A stretch of DNA of 5,226 bases from Bdellovibrionales bacterium (GTDB lineage Bacteria > Bdellovibrionota > Bdellovibrionia > Bdellovibrionales > JAMPXM01): contig SXSP01000172.1 in NCBI GenBank assembly GCA_005792225.1, positions 1 through 5,226 on the forward strand, read 5' to 3'. Under the pieces are notes generated by a model. It saw only the letters and a program-made list of their open reading frames with translations, did no database searches and was not told the DNA's origin. Made by a program: the position numbers and the translations under genes. This document shows positions 1 to 5,226 of the stretch, in pieces. The stretch's first letter is position 1. Each line of letters starts with the position of its first letter.

Positions 1-713
1 CTCTACTTCGTTCTCTCACCATCGCCGCCGTAAGTCTCCTATCGATCGCCGGTGCCACTGAGTTGTCTCAGTCGACGCCCTCGAAAGTTCCGGCCGTCTT
101 CGATCGAGTTTACGCGCCTCACGGCTTCGATTCGAATGATCATGTTCAGATCACCGGCGAAGGACTGTTTCGAAATACATGTTATCGACACGCACAAACG
201 ACCGTTCGAATTGACAATGATGCTCATCAGATCTTCCTGGGGCCAGTTGCTTACGAATACAGCGGTCTTTGCCTTCAGATCATTCTTCCGTTTGAACGGA
301 CCATCGATCTCGGTCTCTTGAAGCCCGGATCATGGGAGGTTCGCCAAGAGACGAGTGGAGCTCTCCTCGGCTCATTGAGCATTCGCGAAGCCTCGAGTGC
401 AAATGCAGACGACTTTCTTTACGCTCCGATATCTCAGGCATTCTTTCGACAGTCGGGCGCCGACGGGGAGATTCTGCTCACGGGCGAATTCAGCAATTCG
501 TGCCTCAGCCTCGATCGGGTCGAAACCCAAGTGAGCGCGGACTCCATCGTCCTGCAACCGATCGCACGCTTTGACGCTGGGCCCTCTTGCAGCACCGGGA
601 AATTCCCGTTCTCGCACGTGGTAACTGTATTGCTCATTCCGCCGGGCCGGTACCTCTTGCACGTTCGTTCGATGAACGGACATGCCGTCAACTCGCTCGT
701 TGAGGTGAGATAA
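1..713 (+). CDS. Secreted two-repeat Cys-pair protein, 5' end cut by window edge
   Basis: I do not recognise the family. The reading frame is open from base 3 to the TAA at 711-713. The 20 codons before the TTG at 63 encode a hydrophobic stretch (LTIAAVSLLSIAGA) that reads as the h-region and AxA-type cleavage site of a Sec signal peptide. No ATG, GTG or TTG lies in frame in bases 3-62, so the true start is left of the window and TTG 63 is not the start. Counting from codon 63, the mature part has four Cys at 40, 70, 147 and 176. They fall in two similar units, each with DxxYxP, a G-x-F-x-N-[TS]-C motif, a second Cys 29-30 residues on, C-x5-PF, and an aromatic residue 14 after that Phe. Equal spacing suggests one disulfide per unit in a beta-rich fold, which is inference. 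It probably acts in the periplasm or outside the cell. A paralogue at 1056-1754 aligns without gaps at about 53% identity. Translation of the next gene starts inside this stop codon. Confidence 0.85.
   Translation, partial: LLRSLTIAAVSLLSIAGATELSQSTPSKVPAVFDRVYAPHGFDSNDHVQITGEGLFRNTCYRHAQTTVRIDNDAHQIFLGPVAYEYSGLCLQIILPFERTIDLGLLKPGSWEVRQETSGALLGSLSIREASSANADDFLYAPISQAFFRQSGADGEILLTGEFSNSCLSLDRVETQVSADSIVLQPIARFDAGPSCSTGKFPFSHVVTVLLIPPGRYLLHVRSMNGHAVNSLVEVR
102..680 (+). repeat. Two tandem Cys-pair protein units in first secreted gene
   Basis: Coding-level repeat. Unit 1 is about 102-359 and unit 2 about 411-680. Shared landmarks are DRVYAP against DFLYAP, GLFRNTC against GEFSNSC, C-x5-PF in both, and PGSW against PGRY, the aromatic residue falling 14 after the Phe of PF in each. 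Unit 2 has four extra residues between YAP and the first Cys, and one residue fewer between its cysteines. The match is at protein level; the DNA of the two units has diverged. Confidence 0.7.
651..676 (+). repeat. 26-bp block identical to 1692-1717 in the paralogue
   Basis: Bases 651-676 match 1692-1717 exactly, encoding YLLHVRSM plus the first two bases of the next codon. Flanking codons for the same amino acids differ at synonymous sites (for example AAC GGA against AAT GGC). The block lies in unit 2 of each secreted protein. It could reflect recent gene conversion, local constraint, or chance in a strongly conserved peptide. Confidence 0.75.
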
Positions 714-1039
714 TGAATCCGGGGACAAAGGAAGGCTTGCTCGCGGTGATTGTGTTTGTCTTCATTGTTCCCGCGATATGCGGTATCGGCGTCGCGCTCT
801 GTTTGGAGCCGATGATGAGGAAGGTATTCCATCAAAATCGCCGCGCGACCGAAACCGCGTTTCTCACGGGAGCCTTATCCATCCTCGCATCCAATTTGAT
901 CTTCGGCCTCATCCTGAAGCTCCCTCAATCTCGAACTCTCGTCCCGCGCGCGGGACTCTGGCTCTTTACGTTTTTACCTCTTTCAGTTCTTTTGGCCATT
1001 CTGCTGACCGCCCATATGGACGGCAGAAGGCGCAACTAA
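713..1039 (+). CDS. Small three-helix inner-membrane protein of unknown function
   Basis: A 108-residue protein with no family I can name. Three hydrophobic segments are visible at about residues 8-30, 46-69 and 82-100, separated by short basic or polar stretches (MRKVFHQNRR near 35-44, PQSR near 71-74) and ending in a basic tail (DGRRRN). Arg/Lys-rich segments after helices 1 and 3 suggest a cytoplasmic C-terminus and periplasmic N-terminus under the positive-inside rule. The ATG at 713 overlaps the stop of the upstream gene (TAATG), with GAGGTG at 702-707 as a ribosome binding site five bases ahead, so translational coupling is likely. It ends 16 bp before the second secreted paralogue. Its place between two paralogous secreted proteins suggests a shared role such as export, anchoring or assembly, but nothing in the sequence shows this. 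The overlap, good leader and clean helix pattern make a real gene likely. Confidence 0.8.
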   Translation: MNPGTKEGLLAVIVFVFIVPAICGIGVALCLEPMMRKVFHQNRRATETAFLTGALSILASNLIFGLILKLPQSRTLVPRAGLWLFTFLPLSVLLAILLTAHMDGRRRN

Positions 1040-1055
1040 CAAAAAAGGAGAACAA

Positions 1056-1754
1056 ATGAAATTCAGCACGCTGTTCACAACCCTGGTTCTCACGTTGCCC
1101 TTGATGGCGCACGGAACACCGAAGCTCACGCCCGCGAATCTAGATCGCGTCTATCTTCCGAGAGGCTACGATTCGAACGACAATATTCAGATCGTGGGTG
1201 AAGGTGTCTTTCCCAATACCTGCTACCGCCCCTCAAATGTTGAAGTGAAAATCGACTCTGATGCCCGAAAGGTCTTCTTAGGACCGGTCGCATTCGAATA
1301 TCCAGGATCTTGCCTACAAGTTGAAATGCCGTTTCACCGCACGATCGAAATTGGTGTCCTGGATTCTGGTTCGTGGCAGGTCGTCAGACGCAGTGACGGC
1401 TTCACGCTGGGGAAACTGGAAGTCGTGCGAGCCTTAAGCGAATCTCCGGATGATTTCTTGTATGCGCCGATCTCTCAGGCTTACTTCAAACAGGAAGCGG
1501 GTTCAGCACAGATTCTACTCACGGGAAATCTTCTCTCCAGCTGCATGCGTCTGGATGATGTGCGGCTCTCGATTTTTGATGACGTCATCATCGTGCAACC
1601 GATTGTTCGATTGGATGAGGGATCTGACTGCAAAAGTGGCGAATTCCCATTTAAGTCATGGACAGCGATCGATTTCCTACGGCGAAAGCGCTACCTCTTG
1701 CACGTTCGTTCGATGAATGGCCATGCGGTGAACAGCCTCATCGATGCCGAATAG
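1056..1754 (+). CDS. Secreted two-repeat Cys-pair protein, full length
   Basis: A complete 232-residue paralogue of the protein ending at 713; the family is unrecognised. AAGGAG at 1045-1050 lies five bases before the ATG. Residues 1-20 form a short signal peptide (Lys2, hydrophobic core to about residue 17, likely cleavage near AHG-TP) with no lipobox Cys, so the product is probably soluble and periplasmic or secreted. Cys sit at 56, 86, 163 and 192. Unit 1 spans about 30-115 and unit 2 about 133-222. Both hold DxxYxP, a G-x-[FL]-x-[NS]-[TS]-C motif, C-x5-PF and an aromatic (Trp107, Tyr213) 14 residues after that Phe. A linker block DDFLYAPISQA (133-143) and a 17-residue C-terminal block (212-228) are identical in the upstream paralogue. 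No catalytic motif is seen; a binding, inhibitor or structural role would fit but is a guess. The stop lies 7 bp from the stop of the convergent gene. Confidence 0.92.
   Translation: MKFSTLFTTLVLTLPLMAHGTPKLTPANLDRVYLPRGYDSNDNIQIVGEGVFPNTCYRPSNVEVKIDSDARKVFLGPVAFEYPGSCLQVEMPFHRTIEIGVLDSGSWQVVRRSDGFTLGKLEVVRALSESPDDFLYAPISQAYFKQEAGSAQILLTGNLLSSCMRLDDVRLSIFDDVIIVQPIVRLDEGSDCKSGEFPFKSWTAIDFLRRKRYLLHVRSMNGHAVNSLIDAE
1143..1721 (+). repeat. Two tandem Cys-pair protein units in second secreted gene
   Basis: Coding-level repeat matching that in the upstream paralogue. Unit 1 is about 1143-1400 and unit 2 about 1452-1721. Landmarks are DRVYLP against DFLYAP, GVFPNTC against GNLLSSC, C-x5-PF in both, and an aromatic residue (Trp or Tyr) exactly 14 residues after that Phe. 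The same landmarks at the same spacing in both genes imply that the internal duplication came before the gene duplication. Confidence 0.7.
1692..1717 (+). repeat. 26-bp block identical to 651-676 in the paralogue
   Basis: Second copy of the exact direct repeat shared by the two secreted-protein genes, about 1.04 kb from the first. Because it is long enough to pair, it could seed recombination that would delete the small membrane-protein gene between the copies; this is inference. Confidence 0.75.
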
Positions 1755-1761
1755 TTCAAGC

Positions 1762-2157
1762 TTAAGAAAATAACTTCGTAACGGCCCGGCGTGTTTCTTT
1801 ATGGTCCGAGACTTTTGTTAAGTAAGCGATCGCGCCATGGGAGAAAAACTGAGGAAGTATTGAGAAATCTTCCTGCTCAACGATCACGACGACCCGGGTG
1901 TTACTGAGAACCTCATTGGCCATGATTGAGACCAGAAATGAAAAAGCATGCGGGTCGATCGCTGACAAAAGGATCATACGACTTGGCATCGCGCTTTGAC
2001 CCTCTTTCTCTAGATTGTCTTGAGCGGACTCACATGTCGAATACCGGCTGACACGGCGAAATCCGAGTTCAGCGAGCACGTCGTTGATGAGCGACGAGTA
2101 AACCGCGTCCTCATCGACGATCATCAGGCTCGTCCATTTTGAGCTGAGCTTCAGCAT
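1762..2157 (-). CDS. Stand-alone degenerate receiver (pseudo-receiver) protein
   Basis: A 131-residue protein that is a single CheY-like receiver fold with no output domain. Strand 1 and the acidic pair are present (LMIVDED, Asp15/Glu16). The strand-4 region is VVVIVEQED, and the GAIAYLTK motif gives the conserved Lys115 with Gly108-Ala109 before it. The phosphoacceptor position at the end of strand 3 is Ser65 (MILLSAIDP, with Pro69 at the usual +4). The conserved Thr/Ser of strand 4 is Val93, and the Pro normally after the Lys is Val116. Asp68 is nearby but three residues off register. It is therefore unlikely to take part in normal Asp phosphorylation and may bind a partner constitutively. 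GGAG (complement of 2163-2166) lies five bases before the ATG. It follows the hybrid kinase gene on the same strand after 83 bp, so co-transcription is likely. Confidence is high for the receiver fold, moderate for loss of phosphorylation. Confidence 0.85.
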   Translation of the reverse strand: MLKLSSKWTSLMIVDEDAVYSSLINDVLAELGFRRVSRYSTCESAQDNLEKEGQSAMPSRMILLSAIDPHAFSFLVSIMANEVLSNTRVVVIVEQEDFSILPQFFSHGAIAYLTKVSDHKETRRAVTKLFS

Positions 2158-2240
2158 TCCTTCTCCAGCACCTCGGAAGAGTTAACGATAGCAAACTCTT
2201 CGTCGAACGTCTCGGCGAGCTGGAGCGAATCCAGAATTCT
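2158..2240 (-). other. Intergenic gap, open in the frame of the upstream kinase
   Basis: Between the kinase stop (TGA, complement of 2241-2243) and the pseudo-receiver ATG. Read in the kinase frame it stays open for 29 codons after the TGA (2240-2154) and then stops at 2151-2153, overlapping the start of the next gene. The encoded peptide (including LDSLQLAETFDEEFAIV) looks protein-like and its third positions are GC-rich. A second frame is also open, so openness alone is weak evidence. No hairpin terminator is seen, which fits co-transcription of the flanking genes. Confidence 0.4.
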
Positions 2241-4796
2241 TCATCGTGGAGGCCCACTTCTTAAATGGGACGCCGCTAAAGCAAACTCGTGGATTAACTC
2301 GGCAACAACGAGCGGAGTTCCCTCTAAAGCATCACTTGCACCGGCCTCCTCGAGTCGCCGGCATAACTTCTGAATCCGCTTCGTACCGAGGTAAGCCGAC
2401 GCTGATTTGAGCGCATGCGCTTGCCTTTGGAGCTCCTTCGCATTCTTCGATGCGACGGCCTCCTCGATTCGTGCCATGCGTTCCGGTCCCCTCGCGAGGT
2501 AGACGTCAATCAGTTCGCGCGCCGTGCTCTCAAACGAAGCGGGGTCGATCAGCTTTAATTCGTTCAAAACCGACCAATCCACGATGCCGTGGTGGAGCCA
2601 GTAGTTGAGCTTGGTCTGCAGTTCGGAGATCTGAACGGGCTTAGTAATGAAATCATTCATTCCGGCATCCAGACACTTTTCTCGTTCGCCGTCGGCGGCG
2701 TTCGCCGTGACGGCGATAATCGGAATGTCGTGGAAGGCCTCTCTCGCTCTTTGGCGAATTTCGCGAGTCGTTTCGTAGCCATCTTTCTCGGGCATGAAGC
2801 AGTCCATAAAAACGAGGTCAAATTTTCCGCCCTCGAGCTCCCGAAGGACCTCGAGGCCGTTTGCAACGCAGACCACCTCGCAGCCGAGCTCCTTTAAAAA
2901 AAGATTGAGCACCATCTGATTTGTGGGAACGTCATCCGCAACCAGAATTCGAGCCACGGAATCTAGACGCTTCAGCCGGCGAGTCGCCGATTCGATTGCC
3001 TTCGACTGCTTTTGAGATATTCCGAGCGTCAGACTGACCTCGAACTTCGTGCCCCGACCAACTTCAGAGTCGACGCGGATCGTACCCTTCATCATCTGCA
3101 GCAATTTTTTGCAAATCGACAAACCAAGTCCCGTCCCTCCGTAGCGCCGAGTTGTCGACGAGTCAGCTTGCGTAAACGGGGAGAAAAGTTTGGGGAGAGT
3201 TGTCGGATCTATGCCGATCCCCGTATCAACCACTTCAAACTTGAGCCGATGACCGCCGCGGGTAGATCCTTCGTACATAGATCTGAGCGTGATTTGTCCC
3301 TGCTTGGTAAATTTCAGTGCGTTTCCAAGGAGGTTTGACAGGATTTGCCGAAGCCGAAGTGGATCGCCCTGAACCATCTCCGGCAACTGGCCGAGCCCAT
3401 CGAGAACAAAATCCAACCCCTTGTTCGCCGCCGAAAGACGCGTCTCCTGCGACAGTTCCAAAACAAGCTCGCGCAAATTGAATTCCACGAGATCGAGTTC
3501 CATTTTCCCAGATTCAATTTTGCTGAGATCCAGAATGTCGTTGATGAGGGCAAGGAGAACTTCCGTTGATCCTTGTATCGCTTTGGCGTACTCCGTTTCG
3601 TTCGGCCCTAGGTTCGCGCGGGTTAGAAGTTCACTCATTGCCACGACCGTGTTCAGCGGAGTGCGAATTTCGTGGCTGATCATGGCAAGGAATTCGCTCT
3701 TCACCCTCGAACTTTCCTCAGCCGATCTCTCGCGGATCAAGGCATTCGTTTGTTCTTCTTTAGCTCTTTTAGACTCTTCGATGTCAGTTGATGTTCCGAG
3801 CCACCTGACGATCGCACCGCCTGGATTTCGAATCGGGATGGACCGGCCCAAAAACCAGCGATACGTGCCATCATTGGCGTTCTTGAGCCGATACTCAGCT
3901 TCAAACGGGGTGCCCGTTTTGAAACTGTCTTCCCAGACTCGTTGAACGAGATCTCGATCTTCCGGATGCACGTTTTCAATCGCATCCGTTTCGGAGGGGC
4001 TCATACCACTGTACTCTAGCCATTTTTTATTTGCGAATTCCATTTGTCCTGACGCATTCGTGGCCCACACAAATTGGGGGAGAGTTTCGACGAGAGTTTG
4101 AAATTGCGCCTTGCTCGCTTCGAGTTCGCGCTCCGCCTGCTTTCGTTTACTGATGTCCCGCCAGCTCGAGCGCGAATGGAGGATATTTCCTTCCGCATCA
4201 CGAACTGAAGTGGAATTGAGGCTTATGTCGAGAGAGCTCCCATCCTTTCGCAAGATCTGAAGCTCCTCGTCGTGGAGTCGCCCGGTCGCCAAAAACTTGG
4301 TAAATAAAGATCGAACTTTTTCGCGCGAATTCGGATGATAGAGGTCGTAGATGGCCCGACCCTTGACCTCTGATTCCTCATATCCTGTCAGAGAGAGCAA
4401 CGTCTTGTTGCACTGGATGACCTTGCCCGTTTTTGAGTCGACAGAGAGATGCATTTCTGGGGAGTTGTCGTAGAGGTCGAAGTAGATAGACTCGCGCTCA
4501 GCGACCTTTCTTGAGACCTCTCCTTCGAGAAAACTCAAGCGCCGTACCAGCTCACGAGAGATCAAAAAAATTGAAACGGCGCCGCAAGCGGCAAATCCGA
4601 CTAAGGCAGAAGTAAATGAAATTAGTTTTGCCTCATGAGCAAAGAAACACACCCCCGCGGCGATTAAATTTACGACGGTTAAGCGTCGCATTTGCCGAAG
4701 AATCTCGGTTCGTAACGTGTTCGCCGCCCAACGGATGGTTTGGAGAGTCGCCGTAGCTTGCTCGGAGGCTTCTGCTGATGATTTTCGTTCGCTCAT
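2241..4796 (-). CDS. Hybrid sensor histidine kinase (2TM-PAS-PAS-HisKA-HATPase-REC-HPt)
   Basis: An 851-residue membrane-anchored tripartite hybrid kinase, in architecture like BarA/ArcB-type enzymes. Two hydrophobic helices (about 39-54 and 58-80) form a hairpin with almost no periplasmic loop, so sensing is probably cytoplasmic or within the membrane. PAS/PAC domains occupy about 102-217 (CNKTLLSLTGY, WRDISKRK) and 229-342 (ANKKWLEYSGM, STDIEESKR), joined by helical linkers. HisKA has SHEIRTPLN with His375. The ATPase domain has the N box (Asn492 in NLLGNALKFT), G1 (DTGIGI, Asp524), the F box (LFSPFTQAD) and G2 (GGTGLGL, 553-559). The receiver has Asp621/Asp622, phosphoacceptor Asp665 (FMDCFMP), Thr697 and Lys719. 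The HPt domain has His794 in HALKSASAYLG. All relay residues are intact, predicting His375 to Asp665 to His794 and then an external regulator. ATG 4796 is the first start after an in-frame TGA but lacks a clear Shine-Dalgarno. The signal is not deducible. Confidence 0.96.
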   Translation of the reverse strand: MSERKSSAEASEQATATLQTIRWAANTLRTEILRQMRRLTVVNLIAAGVCFFAHEAKLISFTSALVGFAACGAVSIFLISRELVRRLSFLEGEVSRKVAERESIYFDLYDNSPEMHLSVDSKTGKVIQCNKTLLSLTGYEESEVKGRAIYDLYHPNSREKVRSLFTKFLATGRLHDEELQILRKDGSSLDISLNSTSVRDAEGNILHSRSSWRDISKRKQAERELEASKAQFQTLVETLPQFVWATNASGQMEFANKKWLEYSGMSPSETDAIENVHPEDRDLVQRVWEDSFKTGTPFEAEYRLKNANDGTYRWFLGRSIPIRNPGGAIVRWLGTSTDIEESKRAKEEQTNALIRERSAEESSRVKSEFLAMISHEIRTPLNTVVAMSELLTRANLGPNETEYAKAIQGSTEVLLALINDILDLSKIESGKMELDLVEFNLRELVLELSQETRLSAANKGLDFVLDGLGQLPEMVQGDPLRLRQILSNLLGNALKFTKQGQITLRSMYEGSTRGGHRLKFEVVDTGIGIDPTTLPKLFSPFTQADSSTTRRYGGTGLGLSICKKLLQMMKGTIRVDSEVGRGTKFEVSLTLGISQKQSKAIESATRRLKRLDSVARILVADDVPTNQMVLNLFLKELGCEVVCVANGLEVLRELEGGKFDLVFMDCFMPEKDGYETTREIRQRAREAFHDIPIIAVTANAADGEREKCLDAGMNDFITKPVQISELQTKLNYWLHHGIVDWSVLNELKLIDPASFESTARELIDVYLARGPERMARIEEAVASKNAKELQRQAHALKSASAYLGTKRIQKLCRRLEEAGASDALEGTPLVVAELIHEFALAASHLRSGPPR

Positions 4797-4893
4797 GATT
4801 AAATGATATCAAGCCACCGCTGATCAAGATCCGAAGTGGAGAAATCTTCATCGCAAAGTTAAGCTCATTCCGGGATGGTCGTGAAGGCTCGAC

Positions 4894-4921
4894 TTTACTG
4901 GTCGATCAAATGATCTATAAT
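4894..4921 (+). promoter_or_regulatory. Sigma70-type promoter for the divergent response regulator
   Basis: A perfect TATAAT lies at 4916-4921 with TTTACT (4 of 6 match to TTGACA) at 4894-4899, spacer 16 bp. Transcription would start near 4928, giving a leader of about 23 bases before the GTG at 4951. The -10 box and its position are convincing; the -35 is moderate. Confidence 0.65.
4904..4915. promoter_or_regulatory. Palindrome between -35 and -10, possible operator
   Basis: GATCA-AA-TGATC is a perfect inverted repeat with 5-bp arms and a 2-bp centre, ending directly at the TATAAT box. A protein bound here would block polymerase. Related short palindromes TGATATCA (4804-4811) and TGATCA (4821-4826) lie just upstream of the kinase start in the same intergenic region. 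The arms are short, so chance is possible. Confidence 0.35.
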
Positions 4922-4941
4922 AGAAGAACAGACTAAAGGAT

Positions 4942-4945
4942 GGAG
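4942..4945 (+). promoter_or_regulatory. Ribosome binding site fixing the GTG start at 4951
   Basis: GGAG at 4942-4945, within GGATGGAGAG, is five bases before GTG 4951. The receiver sequence begins at once after this codon (NRVLLVEDS), as is usual for response regulators, so this non-ATG start is well supported. Confidence 0.75.
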
Positions 4946-4950
4946 AGATC

Positions 4951-5226
4951 GTGAACAGGGTTCTGTTGGTCGAAGATTCCGACGAGGGTCAGTTGATGGT
5001 GAAGCGTTCACTGGCGAACGCGGGCATCGATCTCGTTGTTGCAACGACTTTCAACGATGCGCTCAAGATCGTGAGATCCGAGGGAACTCAGTTTGACCTG
5101 GTGATCCTCGATATCTTCCTTCCCGACGGCGACGGATTCAAAATCCTTGAAGAGATGAGATCCGTCGGGATGGGCATCGAAGTTCCGGTGTTCTTCTTGA
5201 CGAGTCAGACCGAGCTCGAATCTAAA
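4951..5226 (+). CDS. Response regulator, N-terminal receiver domain, 3' end cut
   Basis: Ninety-two codons are visible and run off the right edge with no stop. This is a canonical receiver: strand 1 with acidic residues Glu8/Asp9 (VLLVEDSDE), phosphoacceptor Asp54 in LVILDIFLP with Pro58 at +4, a GDGF turn after it, and strand-4 Thr84 in VFFLTSQ. The conserved Lys would fall just outside the window. Any output domain is also outside, so it may be a single-domain relay protein, a DNA-binding regulator or an enzyme-linked regulator. The start is GTG with a good ribosome binding site and a strong -10 box upstream. It is transcribed divergently from the hybrid kinase across a 154-bp gap, which makes it a natural candidate to receive phosphate from that kinase's HPt domain; this pairing is inferred from position only. 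Confidence 0.9.
   Translation, partial: MNRVLLVEDSDEGQLMVKRSLANAGIDLVVATTFNDALKIVRSEGTQFDLVILDIFLPDGDGFKILEEMRSVGMGIEVPVFFLTSQTELESK

Noticed and set aside
63..713. TTG at 63 as the start of the first secreted gene
   Set aside because: The frame stays open to base 3 and the 20 codons before it form a signal-peptide core matching the paralogue's, so the start lies left of the window.
372..835. Minus-strand ORFs of 118 and 133 codons opposite the first secreted gene
   Set aside because: They overlap the well-supported + strand genes, have no leader or domain logic, and read as low-complexity shadow translations.
1748..1778. Possible bidirectional terminator between the convergent genes
   Set aside because: CGAA-TA-GTT can pair with AACTTCG only with a 2-base bulge and a 15-base AT-rich loop, and there is no GC-rich stem with a U-tract.
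2182..2244. 20-codon ORF on the minus strand overlapping the kinase stop (ATGA)
   Set aside because: No ribosome binding site, Arg-rich unlikely composition, and no family resemblance.
3421..3945. 174-codon + strand ORF opposite the kinase
   Set aside because: It lies wholly within the kinase coding region, whose conserved motifs are intact; its Ser/Arg-rich product is typical of an antisense shadow.
4798..4827. Minus-strand promoter TTGATC - 18 bp - TTTAAT before the kinase
   Set aside because: It would place the transcription start at about 4790, inside the first codons of the kinase, so it conflicts with the ATG at 4796 unless a later start is used.

Overview
The window (5,226 bp) carries two unrelated gene groups that converge near base 1758. 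The moderate GC content, tightly packed genes, Shine-Dalgarno leaders, a hybrid sensor kinase with a complete internal phosphorelay, and small secreted Cys-rich proteins fit a Gram-negative bacterium. A Bdellovibrionota or former 'deltaproteobacterial' lineage is a guess from overall style; no marker gene is present to prove it.

Left half (1-1754, + strand): a three-gene operon-like run. A secreted protein cut by the left edge is followed by a small three-helix membrane protein (1-bp overlap), then by a full-length paralogue of the first protein (16-bp gap). The two secreted proteins align without a gap over about 207 residues at roughly 53% identity (hand count). Each is built from two copies of an approximately 85-90 residue unit containing a Cys pair, so four copies of the unit lie in the window. 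I do not recognise this family. It is the most interesting element here.

Right half (1762-4796, - strand; 4951-5226, + strand): a signalling locus. A large membrane-anchored hybrid histidine kinase (two PAS domains, HisKA, HATPase, receiver, HPt) is followed on the same strand by a stand-alone receiver-like protein. That protein lacks the phosphoacceptor Asp and the conserved Thr/Ser, so it is probably a pseudo-receiver. A canonical response regulator starts divergently and runs off the right edge. It has a clear sigma70-type promoter, a palindrome between the -35 and -10 boxes, and a GTG start placed by a good ribosome binding site. A plausible scheme is phosphate flow from kinase His to its receiver Asp to the HPt His and on to an external response regulator, with the degenerate receiver acting as a binding or modulating module. 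The partner assignment is inferred from position only.

There is no sign of RNA genes, CRISPR arrays, insertion sequences or phage genes. No stretch over 300 bp is without a gene; the largest gap is the 154-bp divergent intergenic region at 4797-4950.
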